From Gluconacetobacter aggeris (lineage in GTDB: Bacteria; Pseudomonadota; Alphaproteobacteria; Acetobacterales; Acetobacteraceae), in assembly GCF_014174395.1 (NCBI RefSeq), contig NZ_JABEQD010000003.1, positions 1-64,000 on the forward strand: a stretch of DNA of 64,000 nucleotides. Reading direction: 5' to 3'. Under the pieces are notes generated by a model. That model did not search any database, was not told the origin of the DNA, and worked only from the letters and a program-made list of their open reading frames with translations. Made by a program: the position numbers and the translations under genes. Below, one piece after another: positions 48,743 to 58,481 of this stretch. Each line of letters starts with the position of its first letter. Within the stretch, counting starts at the first letter, position 1.

Positions 48743-50950
48743 ATGATGCGAGCTGCTTTCCGGAAAGGGCGTTCTCTGCGAGGAACGCTTGCCGCCGGAA
48801 CGATATGCGCCGTCACTCTGTGCGGCTACGCCGCCGTTGCGGCTGACCCAGCTTCAAGCGATACCGGAGAGGCGATCATCCATGCCGATGACCATCCGGG
48901 CGACTGGATGACATACGGTCGTACCTATTCCGAGCAGCGCTACAGCCCGCTCGACCAGATCAACCGCTCCAACGTCGGCAACCTGAAGCTGGCCTGGTAT
49001 TACGATCTGGACACCAATCGCGGCCAGGAAGGCACGCCGCTGGTAGTCGACGGCGTCATGTACGCGACGACGAACTGGAGCAAGATGAAGGCCCTCGATG
49101 CGGCCACGGGCAAGCTGCTGTGGGCCTATGACCCGCGCGTGCCCGGCAACATCGCCGACAAGGGCTGCTGCGACACCGTCAACCGCGGTGCGGCGTACTG
49201 GAACGGCAAGGTCTATTTCGGCACCTTCGACGGCCGCCTGATCGCGCTGGACGCCAAGACCGGCAAGCTGGTCTGGAGCGTCAACACCATCCCGACCGAC
49301 GCGGCACTGGGTCAGCAGCGCTCCTATACGGTCGACGGTGCGCCGCGCATCGCCAAGGGACGCGTCATCATCGGCAATGGTGGTGCGGAATTCGGGGCCC
49401 GTGGCTTCGTATCGGCCTTCGATGCCGAGACCGGCAAGCTCGACTGGCGCTTCTTCACCGTGCCCAATCCCGAGAACAAGCCGGACAACGCGGCCTCGGA
49501 CAGCGTGCTGATGAACAAGGCCTACCAGACCTGGAGCCCGACCGGCGCATGGACCAAGCAGGGCGGCGGCGGCACCGTATGGGATTCGATCGTCTATGAC
49601 CCGGTGACCGATCTGGTCTATCTGGGCGTGGGCAACGGCTCGCCGTGGAATTATAAGTTCCGCTCCGAGGGCAAGGGCGACAATTTCTTCCTGGGCAGCA
49701 TCGTCGCGATCAAGCCCGAAACCGGCGAATATGTCTGGCATTTCCAGGAAACGCCGATGGACCAGTGGGATTATACCTCGGTCCAGCAGATCATGACCCT
49801 GGATCTGCCGATCAACGGCCAGATGCGTCACGTCATCGTCCACGCGCCCAAGAACGGCTTCTTCTACGTTCTCGACGCCAAGACCGGCGAATTCCTGTCG
49901 GGCAAGAACTATGTCTACGTGAACTGGGCCAGCGGCCTGGACCCGAAGACCGGCCGTCCGATCTATAATCCGGAAGCCCTGTGGACCCTGAACGGCAAGG
50001 ATTGGTACGGCATCCCGGGCGACCTGGGCGGCCATAATTTCGCGGCGATGGCCTTCAGCCCCCGCACCGGCCTGGTCTACATCCCCGCACAGCAGGTTCC
50101 CTTCCTGTATTCGAACCAGGTCGGCGGCTTCAAGGCCCATCCCGATAGCTGGAATCTCGGCCTGGACATGAACAAGGTCGGCATTCTCGACAAGCAGGAC
50201 GCCAAGAACGCCTTCATCAAGGACCTGAAGGGCTGGATCATCGCCTGGGACCCGCTCAAGCAGCAGGAAGCCTTCCGCGTCGACCACAAGGGGCCGTGGA
50301 ACGGCGGCATCGTGGCCACCGGCGGCGACCTTCTGTTCCAGGGCCTGGCGAACGGCGAATTCCACGCCTACGACGCCACCAACGGCAACGACCTGTTCAG
50401 CTTCGCCGCCCAAAGCGGCATCATCGCCCCGCCGGTCACCTATCTGGCGAACGGCAAGCAGTATGTCGCGGTCGAAGTGGGCTGGGGCGGCATCTATCCG
50501 TTCTTCCTGGGCGGTCTCGCCCGCACCAGCGGCTGGACCGTCAACCATTCCCGCGTCATCGCCTTCTCGCTCGACGGCAACGCCAAGCTGCCGCCGCAGA
50601 ACGACAAGGGCTTCCTGCCAGTCAAGCCACCCGCCGAGTTCGACCAGAAGCGGACCGATAACGGCTATTTTGAATTCCAGACCTATTGCGCGGCCTGCCA
50701 TGGCGACAATGGCGAAGCCGGCGGCGTTCTGCCCGACCTGCGCTGGTCCGGCGCGATCCGCCACCAGGACGCGTTCTACAACGTGGTCGGTCGCGGTGCG
50801 CTGACGGCCTACGGCATGGACCGCTTCGATTCCTCGATGTCCCCTGCGCAGATCGAGGACATCCGGCAGTTCCTGCTGAAACGCGCCAATGAAACCTACC
50901 AGAGGGAGGTTGATGCCCGGAAGAACGCGGAAGGCATTCCCGCTCAATGA
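48743..50950 (+). CDS. adhA: PQQ-dependent alcohol dehydrogenase, quinohemoprotein subunit I
   Basis: A 735-residue periplasmic subunit of the membrane alcohol dehydrogenase. Residues 1-34 are a signal peptide (cut near AVAA-DP). The eight-bladed PQQ propeller follows, with the vicinal Cys142-Cys143 pair (KGCCDTVNRG) next to PQQ. A C-terminal cytochrome c domain has CAACH at 649-653. It oxidises ethanol to acetaldehyde and passes electrons through subunit II to ubiquinone, the defining step of acetic acid bacteria. The ATG at 48743 follows GAGG; the longer frame lacks a signal peptide. adhB follows after 57 bases. Confidence 0.96.
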   Translation: MMRAAFRKGRSLRGTLAAGTICAVTLCGYAAVAADPASSDTGEAIIHADDHPGDWMTYGRTYSEQRYSPLDQINRSNVGNLKLAWYYDLDTNRGQEGTPLVVDGVMYATTNWSKMKALDAATGKLLWAYDPRVPGNIADKGCCDTVNRGAAYWNGKVYFGTFDGRLIALDAKTGKLVWSVNTIPTDAALGQQRSYTVDGAPRIAKGRVIIGNGGAEFGARGFVSAFDAETGKLDWRFFTVPNPENKPDNAASDSVLMNKAYQTWSPTGAWTKQGGGGTVWDSIVYDPVTDLVYLGVGNGSPWNYKFRSEGKGDNFFLGSIVAIKPETGEYVWHFQETPMDQWDYTSVQQIMTLDLPINGQMRHVIVHAPKNGFFYVLDAKTGEFLSGKNYVYVNWASGLDPKTGRPIYNPEALWTLNGKDWYGIPGDLGGHNFAAMAFSPRTGLVYIPAQQVPFLYSNQVGGFKAHPDSWNLGLDMNKVGILDKQDAKNAFIKDLKGWIIAWDPLKQQEAFRVDHKGPWNGGIVATGGDLLFQGLANGEFHAYDATNGNDLFSFAAQSGIIAPPVTYLANGKQYVAVEVGWGGIYPFFLGGLARTSGWTVNHSRVIAFSLDGNAKLPPQNDKGFLPVKPPAEFDQKRTDNGYFEFQTYCAACHGDNGEAGGVLPDLRWSGAIRHQDAFYNVVGRGALTAYGMDRFDSSMSPAQIEDIRQFLLKRANETYQREVDARKNAEGIPAQ

Positions 50951-51007
50951 GAGGCTTCCGCTCGATCTTCCGTTTTTCCCGCATCAACGCGACGCATGGT
51001 GAACAGA

Positions 51008-52405
51008 ATGCTCAACAGGCTTAAAGTTGCGATCGGCACTGCGGCGTTCAGCCTCCTTGCCACTGCCGCAATGGCTCAGGCGCCGGATCAGGCGCTGATC
51101 GACAAGGGTGCGTATGTCGCCCGCCTGGGTGACTGCGTGGCCTGTCATACCGCCCTCCACGGGCAGGCCTATGCCGGCGGTCTTGAGATCAAGAGCCCGA
51201 TCGGGACGATCTACTCGACCAACATCACGCCCGATTCCACCGGTATCGGCGGCTATAGTTTCGAGGAATTCGACCAGGCGGTCCGCCACGGCATCCGCAA
51301 GGACGGCTCGACGCTCTACCCGGCCATGCCCTATCCGGCCTTCTCGCGCATGACGCAGGACGACATGCGCGCGCTCTATGCGTATTTCATGCATGGCGTG
51401 AAGCCGGTGGCACAGCCCAACAAGGCCAACGAGATTTCGTGGCCCATGTCCATGCGCTGGCCGCTGGCGATCTGGCGGACCCTGTTCGCCCCGGCGCCGG
51501 CCGATTTCAAGCCGGCAGCCGGCACCGATCCCGTGGTGGCGCGCGGTGAATATCTGGTCACTGGTCCGGGCCATTGCGGCGCCTGCCATACACCGCGCGG
51601 CTTCGCGATGCAGGAAAAGGCGCTCGATGCCAGCGGCGGCGCGGTCTTCCTGGCCGGCGGTGCGCCGATCGACAATTGGGTGGCCCCGAGCCTGCGGAAC
51701 GACCCGGTGGTCGGCATCGGCAGTTGGTCCGAGGACGATCTGTACTATTTCCTGAAGACGGGCCGTATCGACCATTCCGCCGTGTTCGGCGGCATGGCCG
51801 ACGTGGTGGGCTGGAGCACCCAGTACTTCACCGACGACGACCTGCACGCGATGGCGAAATACCTGAAGAGCCTGCCGCCGGTTCCCCCGTCGCAGGGCAG
51901 CTACACGTATGACGCCTCGACCGCCGACATGCTGAACGCGGGCAAGACCACCTCGTCGCCAGGCGCGGACGTCTATCTGCGTGAATGCGCCATCTGCCAC
52001 CGCAACGATGGCGGCGGCGTGGCCCGCATGTTCCCGCCGCTGGCCGGCAACCCGGTGGTGGTGACGGAAAACCCGACCTCGCTGGTCAACGTGGTCGTGC
52101 ATGGTGGCGTGCTGCCGCCGACCAACTGGGCACCGTCGGCCGTGGCTATGCCGGGCTATGGCAAGACCCTGTCGGCCCAGCAGATCGCGGATGTGGTCAA
52201 CTTCATCCGTACCGGATGGGGCAACCACGCCCCGGCGAACGTGACGGCGGCCGATGTCGCCAAGCTGCGTGACACCGGTGCCGCGGTCTCCGGTGTCGGC
52301 TTCGGTGCGCCGAGCAGCAGTTGGCTGCTTCTGCACCCGCAGCCTTACGGCACAGGCTGGACCTTCGCTCCGCAGACCCACTCGGGGGTGGATCAGGCGC
52401 AGTAA
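51008..52405 (+). CDS. adhB: Alcohol dehydrogenase cytochrome c subunit II
   Basis: A 465-residue triheme cytochrome c. A signal peptide (residues 1-23, cut after AMA) precedes three heme-binding motifs: CVACH at 43-47, CGACH at 190-194 and CAICH at 327-331. It anchors AdhA to the outer face of the inner membrane and reduces ubiquinone. The start at 51008 (MLNRLKV) fits the usual AdhB N-terminus; an ATG at 50996 adds four residues. A strong terminator follows. No third subunit gene (adhS) is adjacent, as expected for Gluconacetobacter-type two-subunit enzymes. Confidence 0.95.
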   Translation: MLNRLKVAIGTAAFSLLATAAMAQAPDQALIDKGAYVARLGDCVACHTALHGQAYAGGLEIKSPIGTIYSTNITPDSTGIGGYSFEEFDQAVRHGIRKDGSTLYPAMPYPAFSRMTQDDMRALYAYFMHGVKPVAQPNKANEISWPMSMRWPLAIWRTLFAPAPADFKPAAGTDPVVARGEYLVTGPGHCGACHTPRGFAMQEKALDASGGAVFLAGGAPIDNWVAPSLRNDPVVGIGSWSEDDLYYFLKTGRIDHSAVFGGMADVVGWSTQYFTDDDLHAMAKYLKSLPPVPPSQGSYTYDASTADMLNAGKTTSSPGADVYLRECAICHRNDGGGVARMFPPLAGNPVVVTENPTSLVNVVVHGGVLPPTNWAPSAVAMPGYGKTLSAQQIADVVNFIRTGWGNHAPANVTAADVAKLRDTGAAVSGVGFGAPSSSWLLLHPQPYGTGWTFAPQTHSGVDQAQ

Positions 52406-52435
52406 TCGCGCCCGACCAGCCGGCATTCCTTTCAG

Positions 52436-52464
52436 CCGCCGCGGGGCCTCCCCGCGGCGGTTTT
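52436..52464 (+). terminator. Rho-independent terminator of adhAB
   Basis: CCGCCGCGGGG-CCT-CCCCGCGGCGG, perfect 11-base arms, followed by TTTTCTT. It begins 31 bases after the adhB stop. Confidence 0.88.
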
Positions 52465-52495
52465 CTTATGCGCCGCGATCGGGCATAGAGAAAGA

Positions 52496-53218
52496 ATGAC
52501 CCAGGCTCATCCAGCAGAGCGCATCGTCGTCCTGACCGGCGCCGGCATCAGCCGGGAATCCGGCCTGGAGACGTTTCGTGATGCCGACGGCCTGTGGAGC
52601 CGGCATGACATCAACGATGTCTGCACCCCGGAAGGGTTCCAGCGGGATCCGATGCTGGTCAGCCGCTTCTATAACGGGCGACGCGCGGAACTGGCGCATG
52701 TCGAACCCAACGCCGCCCATCGGGCGCTGGCGGAGCTGGAACAGGCCGCACGCGACGGGCGCTGGCATGGCGAGCTCCTGATCGTCACCCAGAATATCGA
52801 CGACCTGCACGAACGTGCGGGCAGCCGCAATGTCGTGCATATGCATGGCGAATTGCGGCGCCTCCGCTGCATGTCCTGCGGCGCGACACCCGAATGGCTG
52901 GATGACTGCCAGCCCCAGACCCCGTGCCCGGCCTGCCGCCATCCCACCCTGCGGCCCGATATTGTCTGGTTCGGAGAAATTCCGCTGCACATGGAGCGTA
53001 TCCAGGCGGCCCTGTCCGCCTGCGACCGCTTCGTGACCATCGGCACATCCGGCACCGTCTATCCGGCAGCCGGCTTCGTGGCCGAGGTCCGCGACCATGC
53101 CGACACGCTGGACATCAACCTGGAAGCCCCCGCCATCCCTGCCCTCTTCGATCGTACACTGGTGGGGCCGGCGACCCGGATGGTCCCCCAATGGGTGGCT
53201 GAAATCCTGGGCTCATGA
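52496..53218 (+). CDS. cobB: NAD-dependent protein deacylase (sirtuin, CobB-type)
   Basis: A 240-residue sirtuin. It has GAGISRESGLETFRD (NAD binding), TQNIDDLHERAGS with the catalytic region, HGEL with the His general base and two Cys pairs (CMSCG, CPACR) for zinc. FYNGRR carries the Tyr and Arg that in class III sirtuins (SIRT5, E. coli CobB) recognise succinyl-lysine, so desuccinylase as well as deacetylase activity is likely. It may reverse acetylation of metabolic enzymes in an acetate-rich cell. Its stop overlaps the next start (ATGA). Confidence 0.92.
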   Translation: MTQAHPAERIVVLTGAGISRESGLETFRDADGLWSRHDINDVCTPEGFQRDPMLVSRFYNGRRAELAHVEPNAAHRALAELEQAARDGRWHGELLIVTQNIDDLHERAGSRNVVHMHGELRRLRCMSCGATPEWLDDCQPQTPCPACRHPTLRPDIVWFGEIPLHMERIQAALSACDRFVTIGTSGTVYPAAGFVAEVRDHADTLDINLEAPAIPALFDRTLVGPATRMVPQWVAEILGS

Positions 53219-53820
53219 CCGGACAGAACGAGGCAGCAGACGATCTGGCCTCCCTGGTTGCACAGATACGGGCGTGCCGGGTCTGCGCCGACAACCTGCC
53301 GCTGGGGCCACGGCCGGTCCTCCATGTCTCGACCACCGCCCGCCTGCTGATCGCCAGCCAGGCTCCAGGTACGCGGGTTCATGAAACCGGGATCTCGTTC
53401 AATGACGCGTCTGGCGACCGGCTGCGGGGCTGGCTGGGCATGGATCGCGAGACCTTCTACGATTCCAGCCGCATCGCTATCCTGCCGATGGGCCTGTGCT
53501 ATCCGGGGCGCCTGCCCAAGGGCGGCGACCGGCCCCCTCGGCCGGAATGCGCCCCGCTGTGGCGGGCACGGCTGCTGGCCTGCATGCCCGATATCACTCT
53601 GACCCTGCTGGTCGGGTCCTATGCCCAGGCGGCAGTTCTGGGGCCCGGCCGGGTGGAAGACCGGGTGCGCGATTTCCGCGCCTATCTTCCCCGCTATTTC
53701 CCGCTGCCGCATCCCTCGTGGCGTACCGGGGCCTGGGAACGCCGCACGCCATGGTTCGCGGCAGAGGTGCTGCCCGCATTGCGTGCCGCCATCAGCCCCC
53801 TGCTGGCGGAACCCAAATAG
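53215..53820 (+). CDS. Uracil-DNA glycosylase family protein, probable Fe-S type
   Basis: A 201-residue protein of the UDG superfamily. The motif A region reads IASQAPGTRVHETGISFNDASG and the C-terminal motif PLPHPSWR. CRVC near residue 20 and a second pair spaced Cys-16-Cys (GLCYPG ... PECAP) match the four-Cys 4Fe-4S pattern of family 4/5 enzymes. The active-site motif departs from the usual GEAPG, so uracil excision is not certain. It is translationally coupled to the sirtuin and ends 1 base from the convergent marC-like gene. Confidence 0.8.
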   Translation: MTGQNEAADDLASLVAQIRACRVCADNLPLGPRPVLHVSTTARLLIASQAPGTRVHETGISFNDASGDRLRGWLGMDRETFYDSSRIAILPMGLCYPGRLPKGGDRPPRPECAPLWRARLLACMPDITLTLLVGSYAQAAVLGPGRVEDRVRDFRAYLPRYFPLPHPSWRTGAWERRTPWFAAEVLPALRAAISPLLAEPK

Positions 53821-53821
53821 C

Positions 53822-54553
53822 TCAGGACGCCGCCGCAGCGTGCATGATGGTGACAACCAGCCCCTCGATTCCGGCCGAGAGGATCTGCACGCCGATGCAC
53901 AACAGGATCAGCGCGGCCAGGCGCGAGACGATCCGCGCACCGGTCACACCCAGCATCACGACCAGCCGTTCGGCATAGGCGTAGGCAAGCCAGACCGTGG
54001 CAGCCACCGCAATCGCGGCGACCGAAACAGCCAGGTAGAAGATGAGCCACGCCGGGGATGCCGGCCGCGAGGCGCTCAGGGCAATGGCAACGGCGATCGA
54101 ACCAGGACCGACCGTGAACGGCATGGTCATCGGGAAGAAGGCCATCTCCATCCAGCTCGGAGCGGCGACGGTTCGCCCGCCCTGCATGGCCTGCTTTTCC
54201 TTGCGCGCGGCAGCTTCCTCAGGTGCCTGGAGCAATGACCAGGCGCGAACGGCGACCACCAGCCCGCCGGCGATGCGCAGCGAATCCACCGTGATGCCGA
54301 AGAAGGCGAGGATCGCACTGCCAGCCCAGATCGAAGCAACCAGGAGCCCCGCCGAATAGAACGCGACCGTCCGGGCCAGCGCCAGGGATTCGCTCCGCTC
54401 CCGCCCCGCCGTCACCTGCGAGAAGATCAGGGAGGCACCAATCGGGTTGACGATCGAAAACAGGGCGGGAAACGCCAGCAGGAACGTATTGCTGAAGACC
54501 GACAGCGCGTCCTTCAAGCCGAGGGAAGGAATGGCATGAAGAGCTGGGGACAT
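53822..54553 (-). CDS. MarC/UPF0056 family inner-membrane protein
   Basis: A 243-residue protein with six predicted helices. ALFSIVNPIGASLIFSQVT and the mid-protein FFPMTMPFTVGPGSIAVAI pair of re-entrant-like segments are the MarC hallmark. The function of the family is unsettled; the old link to multiple antibiotic resistance was not confirmed. The ATG at 54553 is the first that leaves an intact first helix; the longer frame has no support. Confidence 0.87.
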   Translation of the reverse strand: MSPALHAIPSLGLKDALSVFSNTFLLAFPALFSIVNPIGASLIFSQVTAGRERSESLALARTVAFYSAGLLVASIWAGSAILAFFGITVDSLRIAGGLVVAVRAWSLLQAPEEAAARKEKQAMQGGRTVAAPSWMEMAFFPMTMPFTVGPGSIAVAIALSASRPASPAWLIFYLAVSVAAIAVAATVWLAYAYAERLVVMLGVTGARIVSRLAALILLCIGVQILSAGIEGLVVTIMHAAAAS

Positions 54554-54647
54554 CGGAACGCATTCCAGGGAGCGATCGTGCGGCAATGCCCGACCAGTCG
54601 CCGCCAGTCGAAAGCCGTCTATCGTCTTTCGCAGACCGGCCCGCCAG

Positions 54648-56711
54648 TCAAGCCCCATCCAGCCGGAGTGAGGGTGCGGCGCCAGCGGTCTGCATGACGG
54701 AAATGACATGCTGCACGCTCTGCGGCACGCAGCACAGATACAGATCGTCTGCGGTCTCTTCCACCAGCGGCCAGGATGTCAGGCCCAGATCATTGTAGAC
54801 ATCCAGCATCGAGGCCCCAACCTGCCAGAATGCCGGCTGCCGGCGCTCCTGTACCGCCAGGTCACGCAACCACCAGATGGCCGAGGCGCAATCGGCCGAT
54901 TCCCCGGCGGGATCACCCAGGCCAATCAGGAAATTCTCCGTCCGCAGGAACGGCAGCAGGGCCAGGCCGGATTCGCCGGGGATCAGCCCGGCTGGCTGGA
55001 TCGGTCCCAGATCGTCCGCCGCATGATCCAGCGCGCGATATTCGGCCTCGCCTGCGTTATCCCAGGGCAACACCACGATCCGGCCCGGGCGAACCAGCCG
55101 CCCGATCATGACCAGGCCGAGCACGACGGCCAGCCCCATGACCCATTGCGCGACGCCGTGCGAGGCCGTGAACAGCATCACTTCCCACCAGCTTCCCCCG
55201 ACCTCGTCCTGCGGCCCCGAACAAACCAGCACCAGCACGCAGCCGATCAGCAGCACCAGCGACAGTCCGGTACGAAACGACAGCGGTTCGCTCAGGATCC
55301 GCGCATGCCGATAATAGGAACTGCGGAACGGTGCGATCAGGACCGCCACCAGCCCCAGAATGCCCGGCACGGCCAGCGACGCCCCACGCAGCAGGGTCAG
55401 CGCGGCCGCCCCGACCAGCAGGCCCAATGTCAGTTTCCATGCCAGGGTCACGCGCTGCGACAGGCCCACGGCCAGGCCGATCAGCGCCACCCCGATCAGC
55501 GAGAGAAGATAGTCGCCCGCCACGCCCACCAGATGATGCAGCCCGCCGGCATTGCTCCAGGATGCGGGATCGAGGATCGTCAGCGCGATCAGCAGCGCGC
55601 CGCAGATCGAAACCGCCCCCGTCGCCACGACCACCGAGAAATCGGCCTCGCTCTCGCGGATCACATGGCTGGGCCGGATCTCTCGCGGCCCGCGGCGGGG
55701 CGCACGGGGCGCCGCCTTGCGCGCCAGGACGGCATCGCCGCGCAGGAACAGTTCATGCCCTGCAAACATCAGTCCCGCCAGGAAGAGCGGGATGATGTAA
55801 TAGAACAGCCGAAAGACCAGAATGGTGCTGACGATCTGCGACGGCGGCAGATAGGCCCCCAGTGCGAGCATCATCGCACCATCGAACACCCCCAGCCCAC
55901 CGGGCACGCTGGCCACCAGCCCGGCGGTGTAGGACGCGATATAGATGGCCAGGAACACGCCATAGCCCAGCCCGCTTCCCGCCGGCAGGAAGATGTAGGC
56001 AATCCCGGCCGTGGCGGCGACCTCGGCGGCCGCGACCACCATCTGGGCGAACGCCATCGCCGGCCGGGGCAGCACGATGGTCCAACGGCAGATCCGCACC
56101 TGCGTCAGCCACAGCCCCAGCATGATATAGACCGCCACCCCCGCCCACAGCAGCAACCCGATCCCCGACAGGACCAGATGCGGCAGATGCGCCCCGATGA
56201 CGGGAACCGCGCCGGGCTCCAGCAGCAGCACCGCACCGATCAGCGCCCCCGCCCCCAGCAGATAGGTCGCGGAACAGAAGGCAATGATCTGCGCGATATC
56301 GAACGACCCCAGCCCCCAGTTGCCATACAGCCGAAAGCGCACCGCCGCCCCGGAAATCGCGGCAAAGCCCAGATTGTGCGAGAGGACATAAGAACAGAAC
56401 GACGCGAAGGCCGCCCTGCGGAACGATAGCCGGCGACCGACCTGCAAGACCGCCAGGCAATCGTAAAAGGACAGGATGAAATAGGACAGGATCGTGCAGC
56501 CGATCCCCAGCATCATGGTCGTGGCCGGTATCGTCCCCAGGGCCGCGCGGATGTCATCCCAATGCAGGTCCCGCACCTCGTGCTGGACCACGACGATCGC
56601 GGCGATCATCAGGCCCAGCCCGACGACATGCGGCAGGTGCCGCAACAGGCGTCGCCAGCCGGATGTCGGAGGTGCCGGCTCCTCCGGCGGCAGGGAGCAA
56701 TTCAGAACCAT
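54648..56711 (-). CDS. MprF-like flippase with truncated aminoacyl-transferase domain
   Basis: A 687-residue membrane protein. Residues about 20-340 match the lysylphosphatidylglycerol flippase domain (UPF0104), with SHNLGFAAISGAAVRFRLYG and ASVPGGLGVFDGAMML. More helices follow to about 560. The last 120 residues align with only the beginning of the MprF synthase domain (IGLGDPAGES ... YNDLGL) and stop before its catalytic core; about 200 residues are missing. The downstream 94 bases and marC leave no room for the rest, so this is a deletion rather than a simple frameshift. It lies 42 bases after the LysRS gene, probably in one operon. Confidence 0.82.
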   Translation of the reverse strand: MVLNCSLPPEEPAPPTSGWRRLLRHLPHVVGLGLMIAAIVVVQHEVRDLHWDDIRAALGTIPATTMMLGIGCTILSYFILSFYDCLAVLQVGRRLSFRRAAFASFCSYVLSHNLGFAAISGAAVRFRLYGNWGLGSFDIAQIIAFCSATYLLGAGALIGAVLLLEPGAVPVIGAHLPHLVLSGIGLLLWAGVAVYIMLGLWLTQVRICRWTIVLPRPAMAFAQMVVAAAEVAATAGIAYIFLPAGSGLGYGVFLAIYIASYTAGLVASVPGGLGVFDGAMMLALGAYLPPSQIVSTILVFRLFYYIIPLFLAGLMFAGHELFLRGDAVLARKAAPRAPRRGPREIRPSHVIRESEADFSVVVATGAVSICGALLIALTILDPASWSNAGGLHHLVGVAGDYLLSLIGVALIGLAVGLSQRVTLAWKLTLGLLVGAAALTLLRGASLAVPGILGLVAVLIAPFRSSYYRHARILSEPLSFRTGLSLVLLIGCVLVLVCSGPQDEVGGSWWEVMLFTASHGVAQWVMGLAVVLGLVMIGRLVRPGRIVVLPWDNAGEAEYRALDHAADDLGPIQPAGLIPGESGLALLPFLRTENFLIGLGDPAGESADCASAIWWLRDLAVQERRQPAFWQVGASMLDVYNDLGLTSWPLVEETADDLYLCCVPQSVQHVISVMQTAGAAPSLRLDGA

Positions 56712-56753
56712 GAGAGAGCGAACCCGGCCATGGCGGAACTCATCGCCGGTGCG

Positions 56754-58373
56754 TCAGCCGGCGACGACAGACGCGGTCCCCGCCGACGCCCGAAGCAGCG
56801 CCGCCTCGATCAGCGCCACGGTTTCCGCCACTCCGTACAGTCCGATGAAAATGCCGAATCGCGGCCCTTCCGTCTGGCCCAGCAGAACCTCGTACAGGCA
56901 GCCGAACCAGGTACGCAGCGGTTCGAACCCATGGCGCTTGCCGATCTCGAAGACCAGGTTCTGCAGCGTATCGGGGTCCGCGGTCCCGGCATCCAGCCCG
57001 CGCAGCATCTCCGCCAGATCCGCCAACGCCGCACGCTCCCGCGCGTCGGGCTCGCGATAGGTCTTCGAAGGACGCACGAAATCCGCGTAATAGACGATCG
57101 CGTGGTCCACCAGTCGCGCCAGCATCGGGCAGGTCTCGGGCGAGGCCGCCTCGTCATAGCGGTGGATGAACTTCCACAGCACATCGGGCGTATCGGCATT
57201 CGCGGCGCTGGCCAGATTGAGCAGCATGGCGAAGGTCAGCGGGCTGCCCGCGCTGTCGTCGATCTTCCCGGCATGGATGAACCAGGCCGGGTTGGACAGC
57301 AGCGCCGCATCATCTCCCTGCGTCCGGGCACGTGTGACATTGGCCAGATATTCGTCCGCCGCCTTGGGAATGACGTCGAAGAACAGACGCTTCGCCCGCT
57401 GGGGCGCGTTGAACATATACTGGCCCAGGCTCTCGGACGGGGCATAGCGCAGCCATTCCTCGACCGAGATGCCATTACCCTTGGACTTGGAGATCTTCTG
57501 GCCGTTCTCGTCCAGGAACAACTCGTATGTCAGGCCGGCGGGCGGCTCGCCGCCCAGGATGCGGCAGATCTTGCCCGACAGTTTCACACTGTCGATCAGA
57601 TCCTTGCCCGACATCTCGTAATCCACGCCCAGCGCAAACCAGCGCATGGCCCAGTCGGCCTTCCATTGCATCTTCGCATGGCCACCGGTCACCGGGGTCT
57701 CGAACGTCTCGCCATCCTCGTCGGTCCAGCGCACCGTCCCGGCAACGGGGTCGATGCCGTCCATGCGCACCTGCATCACCAGTCCGGTACGCGGATGAAT
57801 CGGCAGAACGGGGGAGTAGGTCGCCCGGCGATCCGGGCCAAGGGTCGGGACGATAACCGCGACGATCTCGTCATGCACCTCAAGCACCCGACGCAGCGCC
57901 GCATCGAACCGGCCGCTGGCATAATACTCGGTAGAGGACGCGAATTCATATTCAAAGCCGAATCCGTCCAGGAACGAGCGCAGCCGGGCGTTATTGTGCG
58001 CCGCGAACGATTCGTGCGTACCGAACGGATCGGGAATGCGCGACAGCGGCTTGCCCAGATGCTGGCGCAGCATGTCGCCATTCGGCACATTGTCCGGCAC
58101 CTTGCGCAGCGCATCCATATCGTCGGAAAAGGCGAGCAGCCGCGTCGGCCGGCCCGTCAGGCGCGTATAGGCCTGCCGGACCCAGGAGGTCCGCGCGACC
58201 TCGCCGAAGGTGCCGATATGCGGCAGGCCCGAAGGCCCGTAGCCGGTTTCCAGCAGGGCGGGCGCATCGGCGGGCAGGGCCTTGCGTTCGACATGGGCGG
58301 CCAGCTTGGCCGCCTCTTCGAACGGCCAGGCCTTGGGCAGGGAAGCGGGGTCGAGACGGTTCTGATCGGACAT
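56754..58373 (-). CDS. lysS: Lysyl-tRNA synthetase, class I
   Basis: A 539-residue class I LysRS (archaeal/alphaproteobacterial type), full length. The HIGH-like motif is GYGPSGLPHIGTF and the KMSKS motif KISKSKGNG. It charges tRNA-Lys. The ATG at 58373 is preferred because the protein then starts in the family-typical place; an ATG 13 codons upstream overlaps the divergent helicase promoter. The MprF-like gene downstream belongs to a family that normally uses Lys-tRNA as substrate. Confidence 0.94.
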   Translation of the reverse strand: MSDQNRLDPASLPKAWPFEEAAKLAAHVERKALPADAPALLETGYGPSGLPHIGTFGEVARTSWVRQAYTRLTGRPTRLLAFSDDMDALRKVPDNVPNGDMLRQHLGKPLSRIPDPFGTHESFAAHNNARLRSFLDGFGFEYEFASSTEYYASGRFDAALRRVLEVHDEIVAVIVPTLGPDRRATYSPVLPIHPRTGLVMQVRMDGIDPVAGTVRWTDEDGETFETPVTGGHAKMQWKADWAMRWFALGVDYEMSGKDLIDSVKLSGKICRILGGEPPAGLTYELFLDENGQKISKSKGNGISVEEWLRYAPSESLGQYMFNAPQRAKRLFFDVIPKAADEYLANVTRARTQGDDAALLSNPAWFIHAGKIDDSAGSPLTFAMLLNLASAANADTPDVLWKFIHRYDEAASPETCPMLARLVDHAIVYYADFVRPSKTYREPDARERAALADLAEMLRGLDAGTADPDTLQNLVFEIGKRHGFEPLRTWFGCLYEVLLGQTEGPRFGIFIGLYGVAETVALIEAALLRASAGTASVVAG

Positions 58374-58481
58374 GATGCGCCGGAAGCTATGAACTGAAAC
58401 CTGATGGGTCAATCCATACCATACATCATCTGTCTGCCAGATGGGCGACAGACGGCGATTTGTCCCCTATATGTTCCCCTG

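Noticed and set aside
54554-54647. Frameshifted remainder of the MprF transferase domain
   Set aside because: Only 94 bases separate the MprF-like stop from marC, too short for the missing 200 residues, so frameshift was rejected in favour of truncation.
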